Shown here one piece after another: positions 44,814 through 53,492 of a DNA stretch of 64,000 nucleotides. Below the pieces are notes generated by a model that worked only from the letters and a program-made list of their open reading frames with translations, did not search any database and was not told the DNA's origin. This DNA comes from Chitinophaga jiangningensis (GTDB taxonomy: Bacteria > Bacteroidota > Bacteroidia > Chitinophagales > Chitinophagaceae). Where the stretch lies: contig NZ_FRBL01000007.1 in NCBI RefSeq assembly GCF_900142605.1, positions 372,001-436,000 on the forward strand, read 5' to 3'. The stretch's first letter is position 1. Every line of letters begins with the position of its first letter. The position numbers were made by a program, and so were the translations under genes.

Positions 44814-46061
44814 CTAAAAGGCTAACACATCTTTGTTGCCAAAACTTTCGTAGGAAGAAGTGATCACCTTGTCACCAGGCTGCAACCCTTCCAACACCTC
44901 GAAAAACAGCGGGTTCTTACGGCCCAGGGTGATGTTACGCTTTACGGCACGTTTGCCATCCTTATCAAGTACATACACCCAGTTCCCACCGGTGTCTGAG
45001 AAGAAACCTCCCAGTGGCAGCAGTATAGCTTCGTTAGACTTCCCAAGTACCAGCCGTATAGGGCTGGACTGGCCGCGACGGATACCTTCCGGGGTTTGCT
45101 TTTCAAAGGTAAGATCCGCCTGGAAACGGCCGTTCTTTACCTCGGGATAAACTTTGGTAACCATCATATCGTAACTCTTACCATCAAACTCGAAGGTGGC
45201 CTTTAAGCCGGCAAATACCTGTGAAACATAGTGTTCATCAATATCTGCGCGTAATTTGAAGCCGTTCAGGTCATCTATCTGACCCAGATTCTGGCCGGCA
45301 GTAATGCTGGAGCCCACTTCCACATCTATTGAAGATAACTGGCCATCCACGGGGGCACGTACAATTAAGCTGTTCAGGTTCTCCTTCATCAGCGCGAGGT
45401 TACGCTGTGTTCTTACCAGCGTGCCTTCCAGCTGGGCTATCTGGCGCACGGCATTTTCATCCTGGTATTGCTGGGATTGCTGCTGTATATCCCTTTGCTT
45501 GATTAAGCCTTCCAGCTCAATTTTGTTCTTGTTAAACTCCTGGCGGGCCACGATCTTTTCGTCTACCAGTTGCTTGTTGCGGTCGTACAAATCCTGCGCT
45601 GCTGCTATCTTCGCCTCCATTTCATACATCGTTTGCTGCATGGTAAATTTCTGCTGACGGATGGCCAACCGGGTATTCTGCAATTCGTTCTGTAAACGGT
45701 AAATTTCAGTTTCATGGTTCACGAAATCCATCATCAGCCGCTGGTTATCCAGCTTCAGGATGGAGTCGCCAGCCTTCACCATGCTGCCGCCTTCCAGGTA
45801 TTTATGACTTACATATCCTCCTTCAATCGCATCCAGGCGGATGGTTTTTAATGGCATTACTACAGCAGTTACAGCTATGTATACATCAAAAGTTCCTTTG
45901 GTAACCGGTGAAATGGTAATTTTCTCCTTTTCCACGTTGAGGGTGGCCCTGTGATCTGCGAAGATGAGGTTATATGCCAGCAACAGTACGGCTATACTGC
46001 CCGCTCCTATTATCAGGATGCGTTTTCTGGTCCAAAATTTCTTTTCTAATTTTCTGTCCAT
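44814..46061 (-). CDS. Periplasmic adaptor (HlyD/MacA family)
   Basis: 415 residues. N-terminal anchor (RILIIGAGSIAVLLLAYNLIF), barrel and lipoyl halves (VVMPLKTIRLDAIEGGYVSHK, LNSLIVRAPVDGQLSSIDVEVG), a long coiled-coil hairpin between them (about 105-215, Gln-rich), and a C-terminal domain ending FGNKDVLAF. First gene of the exporter run; ATG at 46061. A sigma-54-like promoter lies 33-48 bases upstream. Confidence 0.92.
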   Translation of the reverse strand: MDRKLEKKFWTRKRILIIGAGSIAVLLLAYNLIFADHRATLNVEKEKITISPVTKGTFDVYIAVTAVVMPLKTIRLDAIEGGYVSHKYLEGGSMVKAGDSILKLDNQRLMMDFVNHETEIYRLQNELQNTRLAIRQQKFTMQQTMYEMEAKIAAAQDLYDRNKQLVDEKIVARQEFNKNKIELEGLIKQRDIQQQSQQYQDENAVRQIAQLEGTLVRTQRNLALMKENLNSLIVRAPVDGQLSSIDVEVGSSITAGQNLGQIDDLNGFKLRADIDEHYVSQVFAGLKATFEFDGKSYDMMVTKVYPEVKNGRFQADLTFEKQTPEGIRRGQSSPIRLVLGKSNEAILLPLGGFFSDTGGNWVYVLDKDGKRAVKRNITLGRKNPLFFEVLEGLQPGDKVITSSYESFGNKDVLAF

Positions 46062-46093
46062 GATTTATTGGAAAGTTTGATGCCCGGTAGAAG

Positions 46094-46109
46094 TCAATGC
46101 ATATGCCAA
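46094..46109 (-). promoter_or_regulatory. Possible sigma-54 promoter of the exporter operon
   Basis: Minus strand TTGGCATATGCATTGA (46109-46094): GG at -24 and GA (not GC) at -12 with the required 10-base spacing, about 33 bases before the adaptor ATG. A divergent sigma-54 activator gene starts at 46273. One mismatch at the key -12 position keeps confidence low. Confidence 0.35.
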
Positions 46110-46272
46110 TAACGTAACTTACTATATTACAATGCATTAAAGCGTATTCCGCCGTTAAACTATGTCCTGTTCCGCACAGCATTTGTTCACATTCGGACAC
46201 TTTCAAATCTTTACTTCCGTGCGGAGAAAAATTCTTTATTATTGTAGCCAATACCCACACAATATCACCGCT

Positions 46273-47625
46273 ATGACCACAATGCAACAGGGGAAAATTC
46301 TTATTATAGACGACGATGCAGACGTGTTACGCGCTGCACGACTACTTCTTAAAAGACATTTTGAACAGGTTGACTTTGAAAGGAACCCCCAGAAAATACC
46401 CTACCTGATAAGTAATTTCGACTACGATGTGATTTTGCTGGATATGAATTTTACCCGCGACCTCAGTAGTGGAAAGGAAGGCTTTGAATGGCTGGACCGT
46501 ATTCTCGATATCAAACCCCAGTCAACAGTGGTGCTGTTTACAGCCTATGGCGACGTGGAAATGGCCGTGAGGGCCATTAAAGCCGGTGCGGCCGACTTCG
46601 TGCTCAAGCCATGGGAAAATGATAAACTCGTGGCTACTATACAGTCGGCCTACCAAAAGCACGTAGCGGCTACCGCTAAGCCAGGTACCACACACGCCGG
46701 CACCGGTGGCAACCTGCTGATTGGCAAAAGCCCGGCCATGCAGGAAGTATTCGAAACTGTATCACGTGTAGCCGGCACCGATGCCAATATCCTCATCCTC
46801 GGTGAAAACGGTACAGGAAAGGATATGCTGGCCAGGCATATTCACCAGCAGTCACACCGGAAAGATAAACCCTTTGTGAGCGTGGATCTGGGTGCCATTT
46901 CCGAAAGCCTGTTTGAGAGTGAACTTTTTGGTCATGTAAAAGGTGCTTTTACTGACGCGCGGGACGACCGGAAAGGCAGGTTTGAAGAGGCCAGCGGCGG
47001 TACCATCTTCCTGGATGAAATAGGGAACATTACCACCCCTTTCCAGGCCAAATTACTGACGGTACTTCAAAACAGAAATGTTACCAAAGTAGGCTCCAAC
47101 AAACAAATCAATATCGATGTGCGTCTGATCTGCGCCACCAACAAAAACCTCCCGCAGATGGCCACCCAGCAGCAATTCCGCCAGGACCTGCTGTTCAGAA
47201 TCAACACCATTGAAATACACCTGCCCCCACTACGGGAACGCACAGACGATATCGTGCCGCTGGCAGAACATTTCCTCAACATCTACCGCGATAAGTACAA
47301 ACGCCCTGTTAATAGTCTCAGCGATGCGCTAATCACCCAGCTTCAGAAATACGAATGGCCGGGAAATATCCGCGAACTGCAACACGCTTTAGAAAGGGCC
47401 GTGATTCTTTCACAAGGAAAAACGCTGCAACCTAAAGATGTATTCACCAAGAACAACCAGGCCAATGATCAGGCAGCTGATACCGGTTATAACCTGGAAG
47501 ATATGGAAAGAAACATCATCACGCAGGCGATGAAAAAGTGCAGCGGCAACATCACGGAAGCGGCCAGGGAACTGGGGTTGAGCAGGGCTGCGCTGTATCG
47601 CCGGCTCGAAAAATATAACATATAA
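46273..47625 (+). CDS. NtrC-family regulator with variant GAFTDA loop
   Basis: 450 residues from the ATG at 46273 (MTTMQQGKILIIDDDADVL); the frame is open to 46162. REC 1-125 with Asp in VILLDMNFTRD. AAA+ about 155-385 with Walker A GENGTGKD and Walker B GGTIFLDEIGN. The loop that touches sigma-54 reads GAFTDA instead of GAFTGA. Fis-type helix-turn-helix at the end (NITEAARELGLSRAALYRRLEKY). Followed nine bases later by its probable sensor kinase and divergent from the exporter operon, its likely target. Confidence 0.92.
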   Translation: MTTMQQGKILIIDDDADVLRAARLLLKRHFEQVDFERNPQKIPYLISNFDYDVILLDMNFTRDLSSGKEGFEWLDRILDIKPQSTVVLFTAYGDVEMAVRAIKAGAADFVLKPWENDKLVATIQSAYQKHVAATAKPGTTHAGTGGNLLIGKSPAMQEVFETVSRVAGTDANILILGENGTGKDMLARHIHQQSHRKDKPFVSVDLGAISESLFESELFGHVKGAFTDARDDRKGRFEEASGGTIFLDEIGNITTPFQAKLLTVLQNRNVTKVGSNKQINIDVRLICATNKNLPQMATQQQFRQDLLFRINTIEIHLPPLRERTDDIVPLAEHFLNIYRDKYKRPVNSLSDALITQLQKYEWPGNIRELQHALERAVILSQGKTLQPKDVFTKNNQANDQAADTGYNLEDMERNIITQAMKKCSGNITEAARELGLSRAALYRRLEKYNI

Positions 47626-47634
47626 CTACACTGC

Positions 47635-48975
47635 ATGAACCGGTTCAGTACCAACCTCTGTATACGTGTTGTGCTGCTTGCAGTAACAATTACCGCAGGT
47701 GCATGGCTGTTTTTCGATTTCAGCCGGGTGCTTGCCTACCTCTGTATCCCGCTGGTACTGGGGCAGATGTACGGTATCTATCATTACCTGAACCGCATTA
47801 ATCGTAAGCTGACGTTGTTCCTCGAGTCGATCCGCTACCAGGATTTTTCGATCCGTTTCAGTAGTGACAATAAACTGGGTAAAAGCTTCCAGCAGCTGAA
47901 CCAGCAGTTCAATGAAGTACTGGAAGCCTTCCGGCAAACACGTGCGGAAAAAGAGGCGAACCTCAAATACATCGATACAATTATCCAGCATATCAGCATA
48001 GGCGTGATTTCCTTTGATGCAGCCGGAAAAATTGAGTTGATCAATCCTGCCGCATTTCGTTTGCTCAATATCTACCGGCTGCGGAACCTCTCGGAGCTGA
48101 AAGCCTCGCATCCCGGACTGGACGAGCTGTTACTGCAATTACCCTCCGGTAATAAATCGCTGTACGCTACCAAACAGCAGCAACAGTTATCCATACACGC
48201 TACCGCCCTGCGCTTGCAGGGGCGACTGATCAAGCTGATTTCCATCCAGAACATTCATGCGGAACTGCAAAAGAAAGAGCTGGATGCCTGGCAAAACCTC
48301 ACTAAAATTCTGCGGCATGAGATCATGAATTCCGTGACACCAATTGTATCGCTCATCGGTACCATGCAGGAAATAGTGGCACTGGATATTGCGCCGGGAG
48401 CCAGCAATGCGGAAGGTATTGCCGACCTGCAGGAGGCACTGGACACCGTGGAGAGTCGCAGCAAAGGCATTATGAACTTTGTAAACGCCTACCGCGATTA
48501 CACCGCCCTTCCCGAACCACAGTTCACAGTGGTAAATACCCGTTCGCTCGTTACTGCTGTGGCCAACCTGTTTCAGGCGGATCTGAAGCAGGCGGGCATT
48601 CAATTCTCCCTGGAAATTAATATACAGCAAACAGAGATTCATGCGGACATTTCGCAGATGCAGATGGTGCTGATTAACCTGGTAAAAAACGCCATGGATG
48701 CGTTGGAACACACCACTGATCCGCTAATTACCATGCACGTTTACCAGCCCGGTACTGGACTGTTACATATAGAGGTGACGGACAACGGCCCGGGGATCGA
48801 TGAAGCGGCCATGGAAAAGATTTTCATTCCTTTCTTTACCACGAAGAAAAAAGGTTCAGGCATAGGTTTAAGCTTGTCGCAACAGATTATACAATTACAT
48901 GGGGGTCAGCTGCGGGCCAGCAGTCCTGCCACTAGCGGTCATGGCTCTACGTTTTCTATCATCCTCAATATTTAA
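47635..48975 (+). CDS. Sensor histidine kinase
   Basis: 446 residues. Two short N-terminal membrane helices (VVLLAVTITAGAWLFF and VLAYLCIPLVLGQMYGIYHYL) with almost no periplasmic loop, a HAMP/coiled region, a PAS domain about 110-200, dimerisation helix with His in ILRHEIMNSVTPIVSLI (about 227), then ATPase with NLVKNAMDAL, DNGPGID and GSGIGLSLS boxes. NtrY-like layout. The lack of a periplasmic sensor suggests it reads the membrane or the cytoplasm. It partners the upstream GAFTDA regulator. Confidence 0.92.
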   Translation: MNRFSTNLCIRVVLLAVTITAGAWLFFDFSRVLAYLCIPLVLGQMYGIYHYLNRINRKLTLFLESIRYQDFSIRFSSDNKLGKSFQQLNQQFNEVLEAFRQTRAEKEANLKYIDTIIQHISIGVISFDAAGKIELINPAAFRLLNIYRLRNLSELKASHPGLDELLLQLPSGNKSLYATKQQQQLSIHATALRLQGRLIKLISIQNIHAELQKKELDAWQNLTKILRHEIMNSVTPIVSLIGTMQEIVALDIAPGASNAEGIADLQEALDTVESRSKGIMNFVNAYRDYTALPEPQFTVVNTRSLVTAVANLFQADLKQAGIQFSLEINIQQTEIHADISQMQMVLINLVKNAMDALEHTTDPLITMHVYQPGTGLLHIEVTDNGPGIDEAAMEKIFIPFFTTKKKGSGIGLSLSQQIIQLHGGQLRASSPATSGHGSTFSIILNI

Positions 48976-48979
48976 CCAT

Positions 48980-49693
48980 ATGATGGCTCCTCTGTTTCGT
49001 TCCAAATGGCTATGGGTATACAGTATAATTTTATTGCTGGACGTTATATTCACTGCGCAGCAACTGCCAGTGCCACGCTACGTAACCAAGCCACTGCTCA
49101 CGGTCGTACTGGCCATTTTCGTGTTAACGGAAAGGGGATACATAAAACGCAGCTATTTAGTCTTCCTGTTATTGGCTTTATTTTTCTCTTTCTGGGGGGA
49201 TGTATTGCTGATGTTTGACCAGCTTAATCCTAACTTTTTCCTCGGCGGGCTGGGTAGCTTTTTGCTGGCACATGTAATGTATATCAGCTTCTTTTTAAAA
49301 ATCCGGTATAGTAATCCCCCGGTACCGTTATGTAAATATCCATGGATCTTTCTGCATGCGGCGTTTCTAATCGGCTTCCTGATCTACCTGTTCCCGGTAT
49401 TGGGTGATCTGAAGATACCCGTGATTATATACGCTGTTACACTTAGCGTCACCGTGCAAAGTTCCCTTCATGCGTTTCATTTGAACTGGCAGAAAGCGGG
49501 TGCTTATTGTATAACCGGCGCCGTGCTCTTCCTCCTTTCCGACAGCCTGATCGCAGTAGGGAAATTTGTAGGGCCTTTCCCCGCGGGTGGTGTGCTGGTG
49601 ATGATCACCTACGGCCTGGCGCAGTGGCTGCTGGTGGCCGGTGCTGTACTGTATTTCAACCCATTATTACAGCGTAACCACTCCTCAATTTAG
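48980..49693 (+). CDS. YhhN-family lysoplasmalogenase-like membrane protein
   Basis: 237 residues from the ATG at 48980 (MMAPLFRSKWLWVYS), five bases after the kinase stop; the longer frame begins inside the kinase gene. About eight membrane helices with the YhhN motifs FSFWGDVLLMFDQL and FLLSDSLIAVGKF, whose two Asp residues are the conserved catalytic acids of the TMEM86/YhhN family that hydrolyses the vinyl-ether bond of lysoplasmalogens. Whether plasmalogens occur in this organism is unknown. Confidence 0.88.
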   Translation: MMAPLFRSKWLWVYSIILLLDVIFTAQQLPVPRYVTKPLLTVVLAIFVLTERGYIKRSYLVFLLLALFFSFWGDVLLMFDQLNPNFFLGGLGSFLLAHVMYISFFLKIRYSNPPVPLCKYPWIFLHAAFLIGFLIYLFPVLGDLKIPVIIYAVTLSVTVQSSLHAFHLNWQKAGAYCITGAVLFLLSDSLIAVGKFVGPFPAGGVLVMITYGLAQWLLVAGAVLYFNPLLQRNHSSI

Positions 49694-49718
49694 GGCTATT
49701 AGCTTTCAGCTTAATTCG

Positions 49719-49726
49719 TACTTTTG
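49719..49726 (+). promoter_or_regulatory. -7 box of nadB
   Basis: TACTTTTG matches TAnnTTTG seven bases before the nadB ATG; no good -33 box is seen. It implies a nearly leaderless mRNA. Confidence 0.45.
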
Positions 49727-49733
49727 TTGCCTT

Positions 49734-51329
49734 ATGCAAACAGATTTTCTTGTTATAGGATCGGGTATTGCAGGACTTACATACGCGCTGAAAGTATCGC
49801 AGCAGTGTCCTGACAAAAAAATTACTGTCATTACCAAGAGCAGGGAGGATGAAACGAACACCAAGTATGCACAAGGTGGCGTGGCGGTAGTAAACGATCT
49901 GGAAAACGATAGTTTCGAAAAGCACATCGAAGATACACTGATAGCCGGCGACGGATTATGCAATCCCCGCATTGTGGAGATTGTAGTAACAGAAGGACCG
50001 GAAAGGGTGAACGAAATCATTGAATGGGGAGCCAACTTTGATAAAACTGCCAATGGCGACTTCAGCCTTGGCCGCGAAGGAGGGCACTCCGTTTTCAGGG
50101 TAATTCACCACAAGGATATCACCGGTAAGGAAATAGAAAGAGCGCTGCTGGAAGCAATTCACCAGCGGCCAAACATAGAGCTGGTAACGCATTGTTTTGT
50201 GATCGACCTGATCACGCAGCACCACCTGGGATACCTGGTTACTAAGTCCACCCCGGACATCGAGTGCTACGGTGTGTATGTGCTCAACCGCAAGACCAAC
50301 GAAATTGAAAAGATCTTATCCAAAGTAACGCTGCTGGCTACCGGCGGAAACGGCCAGGTATACCGCAGTACCACCAATCCTACCATTGCTACCGGCGATG
50401 GAGTGGCGATGGTGTACCGCGCCAAAGGCCGTATTGAGAATATGGAGTTTATCCAGTTCCACCCTACGGCTTTGTACCAGCCGGGTGTTAGCCCGTCATT
50501 CCTGATTACCGAAGCAGTTCGTGGCGACGGTGGTATTCTCCGGAATATTCATGGCGAGGACTTTATGCATAAGTATGATCCGCGGCTGTCGCTCGCTCCC
50601 CGTGATATTGTGGCCCGCGCCATGGATAGTGAAATGAAGATCACCGGTACTGAGTTTGTATACCTTGATTGCAGGCATATGGATATAGAAAAGTTTATCC
50701 ATCATTTTCCAAATATCTACGAAACCTGTAAAGCTGCCGGCATAGACGTACAGCACCAGATGATACCAGTGGCGCCTGCGGCACATTACAGCTGCGGCGG
50801 TATCAAAACCAACGAGTGGGGACTCACCTCCATCCGTAACCTGTATGCCTGCGGCGAATGCGCCAGCACTGGTTTACACGGGGCCAACCGGCTTGCGTCC
50901 AATTCCCTGCTGGAAGCCATGGTGTTTGCACACCGCTGCTTTATGGATGCTACCAGTAAAATCGATACTATTCCTTTTCGGGATAATGTGCCGGATTGGG
51001 ATGCACGCGGTACTACGGCGCCAAAAGAAATGATCCTGATTACCCAGAGCCTCAAGGAGCTGCAGCAGATAATGAGTGATTATGTGGGTATTGTACGCAC
51101 AGATGTACGTTTGCAAAGAGCTATTCGCCGCCTGGATATACTGCATGAGGAAACGGAATCTTTGTACGAGAAAACAGAAGTATCTCCCCAGTTATGCCAA
51201 CTGCGAAATATGATTACTGTTGGATACCTGATTGTTAAAGGTGCTGCCTTCCGTAAGGAGAGCCGTGGCCTGCATTTCAATACAGATTATCCGTTTAAGT
51301 GCGAGCTGTTGCAGAATATAGTCCTGTAA
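49734..51329 (+). CDS. nadB: L-aspartate oxidase
   Basis: FAD enzyme that oxidises L-aspartate to iminoaspartate, first step of de novo NAD synthesis. 531 residues from the ATG at 49734 (MQTDFLVIGSGIAGLTYALK); the frame is open into the preceding gene. FAD dinucleotide motif GSGIAGL (about 9-15), the GGVAVV substrate-side loop, the segment EFIQFHPTALYQPG, the active-site Arg region in SLAPRDIVARAMD, and the C-terminal helical domain from about 420. nadA and nadC are not in the window. Confidence 0.96.
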   Translation: MQTDFLVIGSGIAGLTYALKVSQQCPDKKITVITKSREDETNTKYAQGGVAVVNDLENDSFEKHIEDTLIAGDGLCNPRIVEIVVTEGPERVNEIIEWGANFDKTANGDFSLGREGGHSVFRVIHHKDITGKEIERALLEAIHQRPNIELVTHCFVIDLITQHHLGYLVTKSTPDIECYGVYVLNRKTNEIEKILSKVTLLATGGNGQVYRSTTNPTIATGDGVAMVYRAKGRIENMEFIQFHPTALYQPGVSPSFLITEAVRGDGGILRNIHGEDFMHKYDPRLSLAPRDIVARAMDSEMKITGTEFVYLDCRHMDIEKFIHHFPNIYETCKAAGIDVQHQMIPVAPAAHYSCGGIKTNEWGLTSIRNLYACGECASTGLHGANRLASNSLLEAMVFAHRCFMDATSKIDTIPFRDNVPDWDARGTTAPKEMILITQSLKELQQIMSDYVGIVRTDVRLQRAIRRLDILHEETESLYEKTEVSPQLCQLRNMITVGYLIVKGAAFRKESRGLHFNTDYPFKCELLQNIVL

Positions 51330-51349
51330 GGCAATCGGCTGGTTTTCAT

Positions 51350-51357
51350 TACCTTTG
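51350..51357 (+). promoter_or_regulatory. -7 box of the lipid A acyltransferase gene
   Basis: TACCTTTG matches TAnnTTTG, 11 bases before the ATG at 51369. Confidence 0.45.
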
Positions 51358-51368
51358 CTATCAATTTA

Positions 51369-52244
51369 ATGATAGGAAGAATGTACTATATACTACTGGT
51401 TATATTTTACGGGATTTCGTTGTTGCCATTGCGTGTGTTGTATCTGATAAGTGACTTTCTTTATCTGCTGATATACTACGTAGTTGGCTATAGGAAAAAA
51501 GTAGTTTTTGAGAATTTACGCCAGGCCTTTCCTGATAAGTCGAATGCGGAGATTACCAGCATCGCCAAAAAATACTTCCGTAATCTCACTGATATGATGG
51601 TGGAAACCATCAAGCTGCTCACCATGAGCGAAAAGCAGCTAAAAAAACGTTTCATCTGCGATCTTACTGTGCTGCGGGATTTGTATGCAAAAGGCAGGAG
51701 CTGCCAGATGCACCTCGGGCATAATTTCAACTGGGAATGGGCCAATGTTTTCTGCATGCAGGGCGTGGATTTTCCTTTCCTGGTGGTGTATATGCCCCTT
51801 ACCAATAAAGCGGCTGACAGGCTTTTCAGGCATTTCAGGGAGAAGGCAGGGTCTATTTTGCTGCCAGCCAACGATATGGGTAACAGCATTAAACCTTGGC
51901 TGGATAAACAATATCTCATCGCACTGGTGGCGGATCAAAATCCGGGCAATCCACGCAGCTGCTTATGGTATCCCTTCCTTAACAAGATGACGCCTTTCTA
52001 CAAAGGCCCTGAAATGAGCGCCAAACGCCATAATATCCCGGTTGTATTCGCAGATATCCGGAAGCCAAAGCGGGGATATTACCATGCTACCTTAACGCTG
52101 CAATTTGAAGATCCGGCTAATGAGCCTCCCGGCAAGATCACCGAAACATTCGTGCGGTTCCTGGAAAAAAACATTCACGAACAGCCGGAAGTATGGGTGT
52201 GGAGCCACCGGAGGTGGAAACACCGGTATGAAGACCATCAATAA
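51369..52244 (+). CDS. LpxL/HtrB-type lysophospholipid (lipid A) acyltransferase
   Basis: 291 residues. N-terminal membrane anchor (MYYILLVIFYGISLLPLRVLYLI), then the acyltransferase fold with the catalytic HX4E motif in LGHNFNWEWAN (about residue 118), substrate motif ADQNPGNP, and the FADIRKPKRGYY and VWVWSHRRWKHRY segments near the end that mark LpxL-type late acyltransferases. It adds a secondary acyl chain to lipid A. ATG at 51369, with 51381 as alternative. Two long hairpins follow the stop. Confidence 0.9.
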   Translation: MIGRMYYILLVIFYGISLLPLRVLYLISDFLYLLIYYVVGYRKKVVFENLRQAFPDKSNAEITSIAKKYFRNLTDMMVETIKLLTMSEKQLKKRFICDLTVLRDLYAKGRSCQMHLGHNFNWEWANVFCMQGVDFPFLVVYMPLTNKAADRLFRHFREKAGSILLPANDMGNSIKPWLDKQYLIALVADQNPGNPRSCLWYPFLNKMTPFYKGPEMSAKRHNIPVVFADIRKPKRGYYHATLTLQFEDPANEPPGKITETFVRFLEKNIHEQPEVWVWSHRRWKHRYEDHQ

Positions 52245-52315
52245 CGCTTTTGTTTACCCGCCTGCGGCGGGCAAACAAAAGCGGCATACAGAGACCGAAG
52301 GTCTCTGTATGCCGC
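52245..52315. repeat. Two back-to-back long hairpins
   Basis: Hairpin one: 18-position stem 52245-52262 / 52266-52283 (one mismatch), apex TGC. Hairpin two: perfect 16-pair stem 52281-52296 / 52300-52315, apex GAA. They share three bases. They lie between the convergent acyltransferase and LysM genes and probably act in termination. Confidence 0.85.
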
Positions 52316-52333
52316 TAAAAAGGAAATGAAAGT

Positions 52334-52708
52334 TTAAGACGGAATCTTCAACTTCTGTCCCGGATGAATCAAATTCGGATCTTTGATCTGATCTTTATTC
52401 GCTTCAAAAATATCTTTCCAGGATACACCCGGATAATTTTTCGCAATCTTACTCAGGTTATCCCCTGATTTTACTTCGTAGATTTTTTCTTCCGCTGCTG
52501 CATCGGTGGCTTTAAGGTTCATCACCACATCGGCCGAGCGCATTTCCGGGTCCAGTTTTTCGTAGGTATCCCACAGCTGGTCCTTTACAGCGGCTGTAGT
52601 AGCACCATCAATATAGAGCACATTATCCTGCTCTCTAACTTGCAGATCAGCTACACCGGCTGTTTTAGCCTGGTTTATCAGTTCCTGGTATTTGTCCTGT
52701 AAACTCAT
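52334..52708 (-). CDS. BON-LysM protein (Kbp/YgaU-like)
   Basis: 124 residues without a signal peptide. About 1-65 form a BON-like fold (ADLQVREQDNVLYIDGATT). About 74-123 form a LysM domain (YEVKSGDNLSKIAKNYPGVSWKDIFEANKDQI, then IHPGQKLKIP). The two-domain layout and cytoplasmic character match E. coli Kbp, a potassium-binding protein. The BON lipoprotein gene lies 20 bases upstream on the same strand, so the pair is an operon. Confidence 0.88.
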   Translation of the reverse strand: MSLQDKYQELINQAKTAGVADLQVREQDNVLYIDGATTAAVKDQLWDTYEKLDPEMRSADVVMNLKATDAAAEEKIYEVKSGDNLSKIAKNYPGVSWKDIFEANKDQIKDPNLIHPGQKLKIPS

Positions 52709-52728
52709 GACAAAAAAGATTTAAAGGG

Positions 52729-53214
52729 TTATTTAACTTTAATGTTATTCACAACTTTTTTAGGTTTTGACTCCTGTGCAGTGCGTACAATTTTTTGGAG
52801 GTCCGACTTGGAGGCGGTGCCTTCCAGTGTTACCACGCCATCCAGGATAGTTACGGAGATGCCGGAAAATCCTGCTGCTGCATAGGCCGAATCCAGCGAG
52901 CGTTTCAGCACATCGTCGGGATTAATAACAACAGGTGCCGGCGCTGGTTCCGGTGCCTTCACCATAATTTTGTTGTCAACAGATTTTACGCCTTTCACAT
53001 CTTTGAGTGCATCTTCAGCGGCTGAACGTGCTGCTTCATCTGATACCTCTCCGGAAAGAGTAACTACCCCATTTTTTACATCAGCGGAAATGCCGGGGAT
53101 GGCACTTAGTTTTTCATTCGCTGCCTGTTGAATTTTGCTGTCAGAAGGTTTGCAGGCAAACATAAATACGCCCATGGATATGATCAGGGCAACAAGTAAG
53201 GATTTTCTCTTCAT
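52729..53214 (-). CDS. BON-domain lipoprotein
   Basis: 161 residues. The signal peptide ends in the lipobox MFAC (Cys20), so the protein is lipid-anchored in the envelope. Two BON domains, about 27-88 (SAIPGISADVKNGVVTLSGEVSDE) and 100-160 (ISVTILDGVVTLEGTASKSDL), joined by a Pro/Ala linker. BON domains bind membranes or envelope components, as in OsmY and DolP. ATG at 53214. Confidence 0.9.
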   Translation of the reverse strand: MKRKSLLVALIISMGVFMFACKPSDSKIQQAANEKLSAIPGISADVKNGVVTLSGEVSDEAARSAAEDALKDVKGVKSVDNKIMVKAPEPAPAPVVINPDDVLKRSLDSAYAAAGFSGISVTILDGVVTLEGTASKSDLQKIVRTAQESKPKKVVNNIKVK

Positions 53215-53348
53215 GACTGGATGTTTTAGCCATAGAAGTTAAGGATAAACACCCGAATGGACAATTTTTTCCGGCTTTAACTTATTGTAAATCATATATA
53301 AACATGACATTAAATTGTCATGTTATATCTTATTAGCATGTAATCGTT

Positions 53349-53471
53349 ACCCCGGTTTTCTTTCGGGCCTTCGGCCCGAAAGAAAACCGGGGTTCAGCCG
53401 TCGCCGGTGGCAACGGCTGAACCCCGTAAAGGGAAAGCCTGATCTGCCGCCGAAGGGCACAGATCAGGCTT
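53349..53471. repeat. Cluster of three long hairpins, two mutually exclusive
   Basis: H1: perfect 21-pair stem 53349-53369 / 53373-53393, apex TTC. H2: 13-pair stem 53389-53401 / 53413-53425 with an inner GCC-GGT-GGC. H1 and H2 both need bases 53389-53393, so they cannot form together. H3: 12-pair outer stem 53435-53446 / 53460-53471. The cluster follows the persulfide dioxygenase stop (53493) on the minus strand. Confidence 0.85.
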
Positions 53472-53492
53472 GAAATATTCTTAGAAAAGTTT

